Shown: in pieces, positions 42,774-52,791 of the stretch
Layout of the letters: each line of letters begins with the position of its first letter
Position numbering within the stretch: position 1 is the first letter of the stretch
DNA from: Hofstenia miamia
Lineage: Eukaryota; Xenacoelomorpha; Acoela
Direction of reading: 5' to 3'
Assembly (NCBI GenBank): GCA_004352715.1
Contig: SCFE01000002.1
Coordinates: 3,846,867-3,910,866, forward strand
DNA: 64,000 nucleotides
Position numbers and translations under genes: made by a program
The notes under the pieces: generated by a model
Seen by the model: only the letters and a program-made list of their open reading frames with translations
What the model was told of the DNA's origin: nothing
Databases searched by the model: none

Positions 42774-44377
42774 AAATTATCCACCATCACCAGTAGAAAT
42801 TGATACCCCTCGTTGTCTTTCGAGAGTTGTTCCAGGTCGATGTGGACTATTTCATTCGGTTGTGTGGCGATTATCTTCTCTAGGGGTGCTCTCTGTATTG
42901 GGAATCATTGGCTGTTGTGCAATAGACACGTGGTACATTTATTGATGATGTCTTCAATTACCTTTCTGACTGCCATTGTTATAAATCGTCCGTTAAATGT
43001 TTTCTCCGTTTGTATTATCCCTAGGTGACCCTTTTCGTGTATCCGCCGTATTAGGCTTTTAAAGTATTCTGGGATTGCGATTCGATTGTTTTGTCCCTCA
43101 ATGTACAGTAACCCATTTCGGTTTGTTTTCCATTTGTAACGCTCGAAGTAGCTTGCTGTTAATTTTGACAATGTTGTTTGGGGTTCTCTCAACTTCCTTA
43201 ATATCTCGTTAAGAATCACGTCATCCTGTTGCTTTTCTATGATTTCCTTCTCAGAGATTTCCTCTTTTATTATAATAGGTAACACCGTCTGGCCTTTCTT
43301 ATCTACATTGATTTCTGGCAGCTCGTCATATTGATTATGTGGTAGGAACTGAAATTGCTGCTTCTCTCCGTCTATTTTTTCTGCATCCCTCTGATATTCT
43401 GGTAATGACGTCCAGAAGTCTGCGTTACTATGTAGGGTGCCCTTCCGGTGTTCTATTGTGAATGTAAATTCGTTGAGGTATTCTATCCATCGAGATACAA
43501 TGCCTGATTTGTCTCCTGAGAATTTTTTGAGCCACGCGAGGCCGCTGTTGTCGGTGCGTACTCGAAACTCTTTTCCAATTAAGAAGTGTCTGAATTTCCT
43601 GATGCTTTCGACTAGTGCTAGCATCTCTACTTTGGTTGAGCCATAGTTCTCTTCACTTGTTCGTAGTTTGCGGCTAAAGAATTGTACCGGTACTTCCTTC
43701 CCGTTTTTCATTTGTCCTAGTGTTGCACCTATGGCGACCTTGCTTGCATCACAGTCTAGTATAAAAGGTTCGTCGTAATCCAGTGTATTCAGTGATGGCA
43801 ATTTCGCTAATTCTTCCTTGATCTTATCTAGCTCCTCCTGCTCCTGCCAAGTCCAGACGAATGCTACCGACTTTCTCATCAGCTTCATCATCTTTGCGGT
43901 TCTTCCTGCAATATTGGGAATGAATGTGCCATAATAATTGAAAAAACCCATTATTCTTTGGATATCCTTCTTGTTGTGTGGTTTTTCTATCTTCAGTATC
44001 ATTTCTCTTGCATTGTCCTTCATTGATATTCTTCCTTTTTCTATTGTTCTTCCTAGGAAGATGATTTTCTCCTTTAGGATTTCGCACTTGTTACCATTTA
44101 TGCGGAGTCCCGCTTTTCCTAAGATTGTTAGCGTTCTATCTAGTTTCTCGATGTGTTCTTGTATTGTGTCGCTTGTCACGATTATATCGTCTATGTATGC
44201 ATTGATGCCATCCTCCATTCTGTGTTTTTTATTCTTCAGGACCTTTGTTATGTACCTCTGAAACGTCGCAGGTGCGTTACATAGCCCAAACGCCATGTAG
44301 ATCCATTCGTATAATCCATATGGTGTTATGAATGCTGTCTTTTCAATGTCACTTTCTTCCATTCATACCTGCCAATA
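42774..44377 (-). pseudogene. RT C-half, RNase H and integrase N-domain of element 2 (copy c)
   Basis: Open from 44362 to a TGA at 42905. It includes GLCNAPATFQRYITKVL, AYIDD (catalytic Asp pair, codons at 44186-44197), LGRTIEKGRI, GFFNYYGTFIP, then RNase H with FILDCDASKVAIGATLG and a downstream RTDNSGL, then the integrase zinc domain with RIHEKGH (H-x3-H) and CTTC (C-x2-C). After the in-frame stop, VHIDLEQLS and FLLVMVDNF of the integrase core continue in the same frame to the single N at 42773, where the rest of the core is lost. Without the stop and the join it would be a good pol. Confidence 0.85.
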
Positions 44378-44898
44378 NNNNNNNNNNNNNNNNNNNNNNN
44401 NNNNNNNNNNNNNNNNNNNNNNNNNNNNNNNNNNNNNNNNNNNNNNNNNNNNNNNNNNNNNNNNNNNNNNNNNNNNNNNNNNNNNNNNNNNNNNNNNNNN
44501 NNNNNNNNNNNNNNNNNNNNNNNNNNNNNNNNNNNNNNNNNNNNNNNNNNNNNNNNNNNNNNNNNNNNNNNNNNNNNNNNNNNNNNNNNNNNNNNNNNNN
44601 NNNNNNNNNNNNNNNNNNNNNNNNNNNNNNNNNNNNNNNNNNNNNNNNNNNNNNNNNNNNNNNNNNNNNNNNNNNNNNNNNNNNNNNNNNNNNNNNNNNN
44701 NNNNNNNNNNNNNNNNNNNNNNNNNNNNNNNNNNNNNNNNNNNNNNNNNNNNNNNNNNNNNNNNNNNNNNNNNNNNNNNNNNNNNNNNNNNNNNNNNNNN
44801 NNNNNNNNNNNNNNNNNNNNNNNNNNNNNNNNNNNNNNNNNNNNNNNNNNNNNNNNNNNNNNNNNNNNNNNNNNNNNNNNNNNNNNNNNNNNNNNNNN
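44378..44898. other. Assembly gap (521 N) between two overlapping copies of RT/RNase H
   Basis: Sequence on the right repeats sequence already present on the left (RNase H), so contigs overlap in content across this gap. Confidence 0.95.
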
Positions 44899-46076
44899 TT
44901 ATGTGGTAGGAACTGAAATTGCTGCTTCTCTCCGTCTATTTTTTCTGCGTCTCTCTGATATTCAGGTAATGACGTCCAGAAGTCTGCGTTGCTGTGTAGG
45001 GTGCTCTTTCGATGTTCTATTGTGAATGTAAATTCGTTGAGATATTCTATCCATCGAGATACAATGCCTGATTTGTCTCCTGAGAATTTTTTGAGCCACG
45101 CGAGGCCGCTGTTGTTGGTGCGTACTCGAAACTCTTTTCCGATTAAAAAATGTCTGAATTTCCTGATGCTTTCGACTAGTGCTAGCATCTCTACTTTGGT
45201 TGAGCCGTAGTTCTCTTCACTTGTTCGTAGTTTGCGGCTAAAAAATTGTACTGGTACTTCCTTCCCGTTTTTCATTTATCCTAGTGTGGCACCTATGGCA
45301 ACCTTGCTTGCGTCGCAGTCTAATATAAATGGTTCGTTGTAATCCGGTCTATTCAGTGATGGCAGTTTCGCTAATTCTTCCTTGATCTTATCTAGTTCTT
45401 CCTGCTCCTGCCAAGTCCAGACAAATGGTACCGACTTTCTCATCAGCTTCGTCATCTTTGCGGTCTTTCCTGCAATATTGGGGATGAATGTACTGTAATA
45501 ATTGAAAAACCCCATTATTCTTTGGATGTCCTTCTTGTTGTTTGGTTTTTCTATCTTACGAATCATTTCTCTTGCGTTGTCCTTCATCGATATTCTTCCT
45601 TTTTCTATTGTTCTTCCTAAGAAGATGATTTTCTCCTTTAGGATTTCGCACTTGTTACCGTTTATGCGGAGTCCCGCTTTTCCTAAGATTGTTAGCGTTC
45701 TATCTAGTTTCTCGATGTGTTCTTGTATTGTGTCGCTTGTCACGATTATATCGTCTATGTATGCATTGATGCATTCTATGTTTTTTATTCTTCAGGACCT
45801 TTGTTATGTACCTCTGAAACGTCGCAGGTGCATTACATAGCCCGAACGCCATGTAGATCCATTCGTATAATCCATATGGTGTTATGAATGCTGTCTTTTC
45901 AATGTCACTTTCTTCCATTCGTACCTGCCAATACGCTTTGCACAGATCTAGTGTCGTAAAATATTTGTGTTTACTTGCTTCATATAACATGTCTTCAATT
46001 CTTGGCAGAGGATACGAATCTTTCTTTGTTACTTCGTTTAATTTCCGGAAGTCTATACATAACCGGTATTTGTCTC
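44899..46076 (-). pseudogene. RT/RNase H of element 2, second copy (copy b)
   Basis: It covers RT motif A (FTTLDLCKAYWQV) to RNase H (LPEYQRDAEKID). It differs from copy c by scattered substitutions (for example KGTLHS versus KSTLHS and NTLDYDE versus NRPDYNE) and by a small deletion before the YIDD region that shifts the frame. A stop (ATG TAA region at 45276) splits the RNase H. It is a related copy or allele, not functional. Confidence 0.8.
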
Positions 46077-46077
46077 N

Positions 46078-46671
46078 CCCGCTTTTCCTAAGATTGTTAG
46101 CGTTCTATCTAGTTTCTCGATGTGTTCTTGTATTGTGTCGCTTGTCACGATTATATCGTCTATGTATGCATTGATGCCATCCTCCATTCTGTGTTTTTTT
46201 ATTCTTCAGGACCTTTGTTATGTACCTCTGAAACGTCGCAGGTGCGTTACATAGCCCGAACGCCATGTAGATCCATTCGTATAATCCATATGGTGTTATG
46301 AATGCTGTCTTTTCAATGTCACTTTCTTCCATTCGTACCTGCCAATACGCTTTGCACAGATCTAGTGTCGTAAAATATTTGTGTTTACTTGCTTCATATA
46401 ACATGTCTTCAATTCTTGGCAGAGGATACGAATCTTTCTTTGTTACTTCGTTTAATTTCCGGAAGTCTATACATAACCGGTATTTGTCTCCCTGCTTCAC
46501 AAACACCGTTGGTGCCGCGTAGGGACTCTCACTTGGACGTATGATTTTGTTATCTATCAATTCTTCCAATATTCGATTGTATTCATCCTTCATTTGTTCG
46601 GGCACTCTTCTACAGGGGAGTTTTATCAGTTTGTTGGTGGTTGTTATTATCTTATGTTTTTCCCCTATCAC
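46078..46671 (-). CDS. RT N-half of element 2 (copy a)
   Basis: 188 codons from 46671. It starts at the end of the linker and shows LPCRRVPEQMKDEY, PSESPYAAPTVFVKQGDKY, RLCIDFRKLNEVTKKDSYPL and TLDLCKAYWQV (first catalytic Asp). An extra T in a T-run (46191-46198) shifts the frame just before AYIDD. 45670-46076 repeats the same sequence on the other side of the N at 46077. Confidence 0.8.
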
Positions 46672-46713
46672 TTGCCCTACACTTATTTCTTCGTAGTTAA
46701 ATATCCGTTTGTG

Positions 46714-47151
46714 TCATTTTAGCATCTTTTTCAACAGTTGCATCTCCTCTTCGCTCAGGTGTTGGTAATCCTCGCTTTCAATGTCCGGGATCTTATATTT
46801 GTGGTCGGTTGCTTTTGTCCCAGCGCCCTTGAGTCGGCCTTTGGGAGTACTCGCGACTTGGATGGTGTTCGTCCACTCGCCCTCGAGTCGGCCATGTGGA
46901 GTACTTTGCACTTCCACTTGTAAGTCCTTGAATCGACCATACAAGTCGTCGGCTCCATCCTCGTCTTCCANGGTTGCTTTTGTCCCAGCGCCCTTGAGTC
47001 GGCCTTTGGGAGTACTCGCGACTTGGATGATGTTCGTCCACTCACCCTCGAGTCGGCCATGTGGAGTACTTTGCGCTTCCACTTGTAAGTCCTTGAATCG
47101 ACCATACAAGTCGTCGGCTCCATCCTCATCTTCCATTGCTTTCCAAATCAC
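46714..47151 (-). CDS. Linker between protease and RT with GRFK/GRLE/GRLK repeats
   Basis: The frame contains YGRFKDLQV, HGRLEGEWT and KGRLKGAGT as a block, repeated once because 46805-46970 and 46972-47136 are duplicates across the N at 46971. The peptide motif and its DNA (CCTTGAGTCGG, CCCTCGAGTCGG, CCTTGAATCGAC) are the same type as in the pol tail at 42.3-42.8 kb. No known domain. A frame break separates it from the protease. Confidence 0.5.
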   Translation of the reverse strand: MIWKAMEDEDGADDLYGRFKDLQVEAQSTPHGRLEGEWTNIIQVASTPKGRLKGAGTKATXEDEDGADDLYGRFKDLQVEVQSTPHGRLEGEWTNTIQVASTPKGRLKGAGTKATDHKYKIPDIESEDYQHLSEEEMQLLKKMLK

Positions 47152-47258
47152 TCTGATGTTTGATTTTACATATTTCCCGAATATCCTGACGTGTGACTTC
47201 CTTAAATTTACGTTTTGATTTGTTGGGTTGAGAATTGGAATCTTGCCTTTTCCGTCCT

Positions 47259-47984
47259 TTACTGCACATACGGCATTGACACTCTATTAGTATTTATCCC
47301 TTTATTCTCATAGATCATTACGTCAGCTGTGATCACCTCCTCTGTTTCAATCTCACACATTTTCCATTGATGCGGTTGCAGATGTATATCTTCCTGTAAT
47401 TCAAGCGTTATTTTTCTTTCTCTGCCCTGTTCTTCTTCAATCTCGATCTCTTCCTCTTTGACTTTTATCATTCTATCCGCATAGTTGATAACACATTTGT
47501 TTTTAATGAGGAAGTCATCTCCTAAAATGATCTTGTATGGTAGCATGTTGTTATGTGTGTCTACTACCACTAGTGATTGCTCGAACGTAGTGTTGGCCAC
47601 TCTTAACTGCACCGCTTCCAGTACTCCTTTAGTGTCAATATATTCGCCAGATGCATTGATAAGCCTCTTATTACACTTAGTGAGGTCTTCTCTTAGGAAT
47701 CCTAACTTAGTTGCGCAGTCGTCTGTAATTATTGAGGTTGCCGCTCCCGTATCGATGGTTGCTTTTATCATTATCCCATTAACTGATATTGTCATTGTAT
47801 TGACTGTATCCATATTCGCCATAATCATCACTGCTGCGCGGTTTTCAGGAGTCGGCGCTCCACTTAGTTTTCCGATTCCTCTTCCGTTTGGGGTTCTTCG
47901 TTTGTTTCTACTTCTGATTCTATCAGATCTTCTTCCTCGAAATACCCCTGTTCTTCTCCGATCATGTTTATTTGTTTGTGGCAC
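47259..47984 (-). CDS. Aspartic protease of element 2
   Basis: 241 codons. After a basic leader, the catalytic motif is in IKATIDTGAATSIITDD (Asp-Thr-Gly-Ala), with the second hydrophobic strand and Gly in YKIILGDDFLIKN. It cleaves the Gag-Pol polyprotein. The frame overlaps the zinc-knuckle frame in another phase, as in retroelements that use frameshifting between gag and pol. Stop at 47259. Confidence 0.85.
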   Translation of the reverse strand: MPQTNKHDRRRTGVFRGRRSDRIRSRNKRRTPNGRGIGKLSGAPTPENRAAVMIMANMDTVNTMTISVNGIMIKATIDTGAATSIITDDCATKLGFLREDLTKCNKRLINASGEYIDTKGVLEAVQLRVANTTFEQSLVVVDTHNNMLPYKIILGDDFLIKNKCVINYADRMIKVKEEEIEIEEEQGRERKITLELQEDIHLQPHQWKMCEIETEEVITADVMIYENKGINTNRVSMPYVQ

Positions 47985-48070
47985 TCATCTTTCCTGTGCC
48001 CCTTTTTCCCGCAGTTGTAACATTTGATGTCTTTCTCGCGAACCTTCTTTATTTTCCCGTCTCTAGTCCC
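47864..48070 (-). CDS. Nucleocapsid zinc knuckle of element 2 gag
   Basis: A short frame with CYNCGKKGHRKDEC (47981-48022), an exact C-x2-C-x4-H-x4-C knuckle that binds nucleic acid, followed by an acidic tail to a TAA at 47864-47866. It overlaps the start of the protease frame in a different phase. It is out of frame with the upstream gag, whose frame ends at 48063, so one of the two shifts is probably a mutation. Confidence 0.85.
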   Translation of the reverse strand, partial: GTRDGKIKKVREKDIKCYNCGKKGHRKDECHKQINMIGEEQGYFEEEDLIESEVETNEEPQTEEESEN

Positions 48071-48438
48071 TTATTTTTATCGTCTTCTCTTGTTTATCAG
48101 CCTCGTATGTTTTTGCTGTGTTTTTCGGCTTGAGGTTGTTCCTCCATTTCGGCGCTTCCCTATGCCAGGCTGCTTTTTCATTTATCCTTCCGTTGTTTTC
48201 AATTGTTGCTTGTATATCTACTGCTTTTCTTATCATTCTTTCCAGTTTGTCGTCTACGTCGCATTTGATCTCAAACTGTGCTCTGATGTTATCGGGCATC
48301 CCCTTACAAATGTGCGAAAAGAGATCGTACTTCGAATATTGGTTTTCCCTTGAGCTAAGTGTTACTAGTCTTTCGACCTGTTGTATGTAGTTGCGGATAT
48401 CATCTGTTTTTTTCATCTTTGTTCCATTTAAGATTATC
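48063..48438 (-). CDS. Gag core C-part of element 2
   Basis: 117 codons (from 48416) with DDIRNYIQQVERLVTLSSRE, FSHICKGMPDNIRAQF and DKLERMIRKAVDIQ, the usual helical second half of a retrotransposon Gag, followed by a Lys-rich stretch before the zinc knuckle. 48440-48676 repeats the first part across the N at 48439. Confidence 0.75.
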
Positions 48439-48439
48439 N

Positions 48440-48874
48440 ATTGTCGCTTGTATATCTACTGCTTTTCTTATCATTCTTTCCAGTTTGTCGTCTACATCGC
48501 ATTTGATCTCAAACTGTGCCCTGATGTTATCGGGCATCCCCTTACAAATGTGCGAAAAGAGATTGTACTTTGAATATTGGTTTTCCCTTGAGCTAAGTGT
48601 TACTAGTCTTTCAACTTGTTGTATGTAGTTGCGGATATCATCAGTTTTTTTCATCTTTGTCCATTTAAGATTATCCGGTATTGGTTTTTAAAACTTTCTT
48701 TTCCGTAGTACTCTAAGAAATCACCAATTAATAGTTTATAATCTGTCTTTGTCTCTGGATCTAAAAGCAGGTAGTGCTGCGCTGCCTCCCCTGTCATATA
48801 TAAGGGAAATCTTGCCGCTGCTGAGTGTTGGCTTACCTTTCTCTCCGCCATTGTCAGCTCGAACATCTGGAGCC
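48440..48874 (-). CDS. Gag core N-part of element 2
   Basis: Frame 48651-48866 reads ARFPLYMTGEAAQHYLLLDP and LIGDFLEYYGKESFKNQYRI, a typical Gag capsid start (aromatic-P-x-x-x-G-x-A). It continues after a one-base shift into the repeated 48400-48654 segment. Bounded by single Ns at 48439 and 48875. Confidence 0.75.
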
Positions 48875-48875
48875 N

Positions 48876-49711
48876 TTGTTGCTTCCTCTTTCCGTAACTG
48901 CGCAGTTATTGCTTCTTTGATTTCTTCAACAAATTTTCTCTTCTCCATTTCATTCTCATCTTCCAATGAGTCCTCCGATATGTTGTCATGGGTTGGTGAA
49001 GTTCGTAGCTCCCATTCTTTTCTGCTCACAAATTGGAAATTGTGGGATTGTATTTTTTCCTGTTCATCTCTGTTCAGCTGCAATAGCCTCACCCTATCCT
49101 TTAGTTGAGCTATTTTTTCCTGTCTCAGGTCCTTATCTTTGACCAATCGCCTTTTTTCTATTTCCATCAAATCCTGTACAGATTGTTTGTGTTTGTTTGC
49201 CTCAAGTCGAGTTATTTGACCTTTGAGTTGTAGTATCTCCGCAGCTTGTATGTCATTATCCTGTATTAGCTGCCGATTTGTCCTTTCTAACATCTTATTT
49301 TTGTCTTGCAGGAGTTGGTTTTGTTCGAGGAATCTGCATTTTCGATTCCGTTAGCTGTTTTGTCAGTGACTTGATTTCACTTTGGAACACTTCACTCTGT
49401 TCGATTAGTCTGGTATCCATGTCAATCTGGATATTCCTAATTGTTTCCGCGCTTGCTAACTCAATATCCTCTATTCTTTTCGTTAACAAACCGATTTCCT
49501 CTCGTAGTAGCTTCTCTGTTTCGTTGTTCTTTCTCAGAATTTCCATTATTTCCGGGGTTCCTGGTTCGGAAGAAGATTCATGTCTTGTCGACTCTGGGGT
49601 TTGTGTGGCTTCCAAGCTTCTTGGGTAGGATGACGATCGTGTCGTCATAGGGGTAGTAGTTTTTGGTATCGCCTTCTTTGCGCTCCCTCTTTTGCTTTTA
49701 TTATTTGTCAT
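48876..49711 (-). CDS. Coiled-coil N-terminal gag of element 2, one frameshift
   Basis: It starts MTNNKSKRG at 49711 (ATG). A Ser/Thr/Pro-rich leader is followed by long coiled coils (ILRKNNETEKLLREEIGLL, then LKGQITRLEANKHKQ and further heptads) and an acidic DSLEDENEMEKRK part. The frame changes near 49295: the first frame ends in TAA while the coiled coil continues in the next frame from before 49293, so a one-base indel lies around 49320. A long N-terminal coiled coil before the capsid core is unusual for gag but is shared with the decayed copy at 24.8 kb. Confidence 0.75.
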
Positions 49712-49819
49712 CGTTTCTAATGTCGTAGTGGCATTCCATTTGGTTTTGATTCAGGGGATCCAGTCTGCACTTGTTGCGATTGAAGTTTTCTGCCTTTGCT
49801 GACTTTGTATTTCTGTCAT
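49712..49819 (-). other. 5' leader of element 2, LTR missing
   Basis: About 100 bases before the gag ATG. No primer-binding site or LTR is seen; at about 49820 the sequence becomes a match to the capsid-like gene at 54336. Confidence 0.55.
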
Positions 49820-50440
49820 CCTATAAACAACAATCAGGATATTTAGAATAAGTAATTCAATACAAAAACCTAGATATGTTTTCATCAATACCATCAGTGA
49901 ACATAAAATTAATGATCAAAGTAAGAATGAAATTGACTTTGATACCTTCAATTCTACTGAAATTTCTTTATGTCAGTTAGAATTAGGAAATAATAATTTC
50001 TATTGACTAGTGGAGATTTATCTAACTAGTGAATTTCAAAGATTTTATATAGAATTTGTACAATATAATGATGGTGTTAATGACATTTCAAAAGGTACAT
50101 TTATTAAACCTTCTGATTTTAAGGACAAAATATGGAATATCTTGAAATGCTATCAATGAAATTAGATTTTAATATACTTTACAAGGTTCTACTGCAGATC
50201 CACTTAAATTCTATGCATTGATAATGTGTGAACAAGACATACCTGTGAATACAAAATCATTAATTGGAAAGTATGCAGTAGTGCCATTAGTTACTGGTGC
50301 AATGGGAGCCTTAGAAATAAAAGCCATCAATAAGGTTTTCAGAAAAGATTTAAAGCAAGCAATCCCAGGAAAAGGTATGTGATTAAATCCACCTAAAGGA
50401 AAAGAAAAGTAATTAAATAAAACTAAAGGAAAAGGAATGC
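49820..50440 (+). pseudogene. Capsid-like (double-jelly-roll-like) gene, C-half, copy 1
   Basis: From CCTATAAACAACAATCAGG onward the plus strand parallels 54336-54830 base for base with many changes (AATAAGTAATTCAATACAAA in both). Frames are broken. After the region of similarity a frame reads VVPLVTGAMGALEIKAIN, of unknown nature. Lys-rich repeats GGAAAAGG follow. Confidence 0.6.
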
Positions 50441-52716
50441 AATTAAATAAAACTAAATGAAATTGTATATGTGAAAAAAATAGTAGTAAGTTTAAATTTC
50501 AGTAACCCTCTTTCAAATTATGATATTTTACAGTTTATGAAAAAATATTAAGACCATTAGAATGATCTTTTCTAGAAATACTTTAAAAATTCTGAATTTT
50601 GTGGGTTTTGGATTTTATGTTTATAATTAAGACCATTCTATAAATACTGGCACATGTTGGATAACATTCTATTACTTTAGGAAGTTTGACTCTGCTAAGC
50701 TTGAGTACTTTGATAGTTTTGGCCTACCTCCATTTCAAAGTATTTTTTCAATGTTTAAAGATGTTAAGGACAATATAGTATACAACAGTTCACAGCATCA
50801 AGAAAGTTCTAGCATATTATGTAGATACTATTATATTTATTTATGAAGGATGTAAGGGAAGAGATTATTTCTCAATACTTAATAATCTCTACAAAAGAAA
50901 GTGTGACAGATATAAAAATGAAGAATATATTAAGAACTCTTCTCTAGTTAATTAATTTCACTCTTACTTACATAAATGGAATTCAATAATAGTGGACTAC
51001 TTGATGTTAGACATTCTTATCAAGTATGTGGTAGTAATAACATAGAAACAGAAATCAAGATTTTAAAATATAAAATATATCAAATTGAAAATAATAAGTT
51101 AGATACACCAGGGCATAATCCTTTCAATAGAGATTTAAATATGTGCAACAGGAAAATTATAAATGTTCATGAAGATTAGGAAAGAAGAGACATAATAAAC
51201 AACAACAGATCAAAAATAATGTAGAAAAAGTCTTGCAAACATAATTTTGCAAATTATTAGGCAAAATAACACTCAATTATGTAGTATTGAGTCTATGTAA
51301 AATTTCTATTCAAATTTACAAAACAATTACCAAAAACATATTGAACTATTTTCCATAACAGAAATTGGAAAAACATTTCAGAGAATTATGAACTTGGTTT
51401 TACAAAGGCTCATGTAATTTCACAATTCTCAGAATAAATATGATAAGTTGGTTTGAAAGAATCTTTGAAACTACTGGAGCTCTTTATAAAAATCAATTTT
51501 TTTAAAACTGAAAGCTATGAGCAAGCTTTAGATTTTCCTACCTATGGTGATAAAGGTTTTGACAAAATTTAAATAGAAAGTCTTTATATATATGTTTGAG
51601 ATGCACATAGTTACATTTCACCTTCAGGAATTTGCATTGTATCAAAAAATCATTATAATATGTTACATTTAAAAAATGATCTATGTTATACAATAATTAA
51701 TACCTCTCTACAACTTAGAGTTAAATATGTTTTTAACTAAGATTTTGTCTAGCAACTTGACTTTATTTACTTTACCAAAAGAAGCATGGCTTCCAAAAAC
51801 ATTATGGTTTGCAGTAGTTTGTGAAAAATCAAACATTTTTATGTCCAAATTTGTAAATTTGTATTGTCTGTACACAATTTAGTAATGAAAGAAACATTTG
51901 TTTCCTTAAATAATATATATTTTGACACAACTTGCATATAGTTTAGAATATAATAAATTAATATTTGAATTAGCTGCATCTAACAGTATAATTCAGTGTG
52001 ATATTTCACATAATAATGGTATGTTTTGGCTGTTTGCAAGTGATCCAGGGCCTATAAAATTGATTAGTTTTCAAAATTTGACATATTTCTTTCCTAAGAC
52101 AAATTATTGAAATTAATTTTTTCTAATCTCCTATATAGAAAATTAGTAAAAGATTTCAAATTGTAAGTGAACCAATTATAATGAAAACAGTAAATATACC
52201 AAGACAGGAGAAAATGAAAAACCCTATTGAGTGCTAAATGTTGTTCTAATTTAAATAAAGAAAGGAAACATGAATTAACCAGTCCAAAGGAAGTTATTAA
52301 GTATGTATTACATTCCTTTAAAATACAAAAATTTAGTTATCCTAAGTTAAATCCTGTGATTCTCAACTCTTGTTTAGCTTACCAACATCATTATATTGTT
52401 AATTTTGAGAAGAACATTTCTTTAAGTGCTATATTAGATAAATTTGATCAGGAAATTGGTTTGATTGGTCCAAGAGAAGGATGTTTAACAAGACTATTTG
52501 AATATTTAATTGGAAGTATCCAATGTTGTCATACATATTCAATTCTCCACATCAGCTATTGCTGTTTTTTAATATAATTTGGATACTGTGATGCTATTAA
52601 ACATACTTGTAATTTCTTAAAAATGAGTCCCTTATTAGAACATATTACAGGGTTTATGTTTTGCTTAAAAATAGAATTTGAAAATTATTTAATTTACAAC
52701 TTAATTGCTCCATGGG
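50441..52716 (+). pseudogene. Decayed companion ORFs of the capsid-like element
   Basis: Several plus-strand open pieces broken by stops: 50976-51179 with HNPFNRDLNMCNRKIIN, resembling the N-L-D-M-x-x-x-K-I-x-N motif of fibre-like proteins; 51580-52110 with hydrophobic stretches; and 52227-52577 (116 codons). No firm family. Composition is AT-rich and CpG-free, like the capsid-like copies, suggesting one old multi-gene element. Confidence 0.35.
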
Positions 52717-52791
52717 TGCTGGAGAATGATTTGCTGGTTGTTGAGCTGGAGAAGGATTTGCAGTTTGTTAAGCTGGAGGAAGATTTGTTAC
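52717..52791 (+). repeat. 27-bp tandem repeat, 2.8 copies
   Basis: Units start GCTGGAG at 52717, 52744 and 52771. In one plus frame they give a 9-residue repeat of the form V/K-x-L-E-x-D-L that ends at a TAA formed by the first bases of the next block. Confidence 0.85.

Larger units (their letters stand above)
39399..49819 (-). mobile_element. Younger Ty3/gypsy element 2 (CpG-rich), minus strand
   Basis: Minus-strand order: coiled-coil gag, zinc knuckle, protease, linker with repeats, RT/RNase H (several overlapping copies from misjoined contigs), integrase start, repeat-bearing tail, and an intact 955-codon ORF. Homologous to element 1 throughout but with open frames and normal CpG. No full LTR is seen at either end: at the left only 17 bases of LTR type remain next to element 1's LTR, and at the right it abuts capsid-like repeat sequence at about 49820. 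Confidence 0.85.

Noticed and set aside
43437-45840. Plus-strand frames opposite RT/RNase H
   Set aside because: Complements of the pol frame; the same shadow appears for each duplicated copy.
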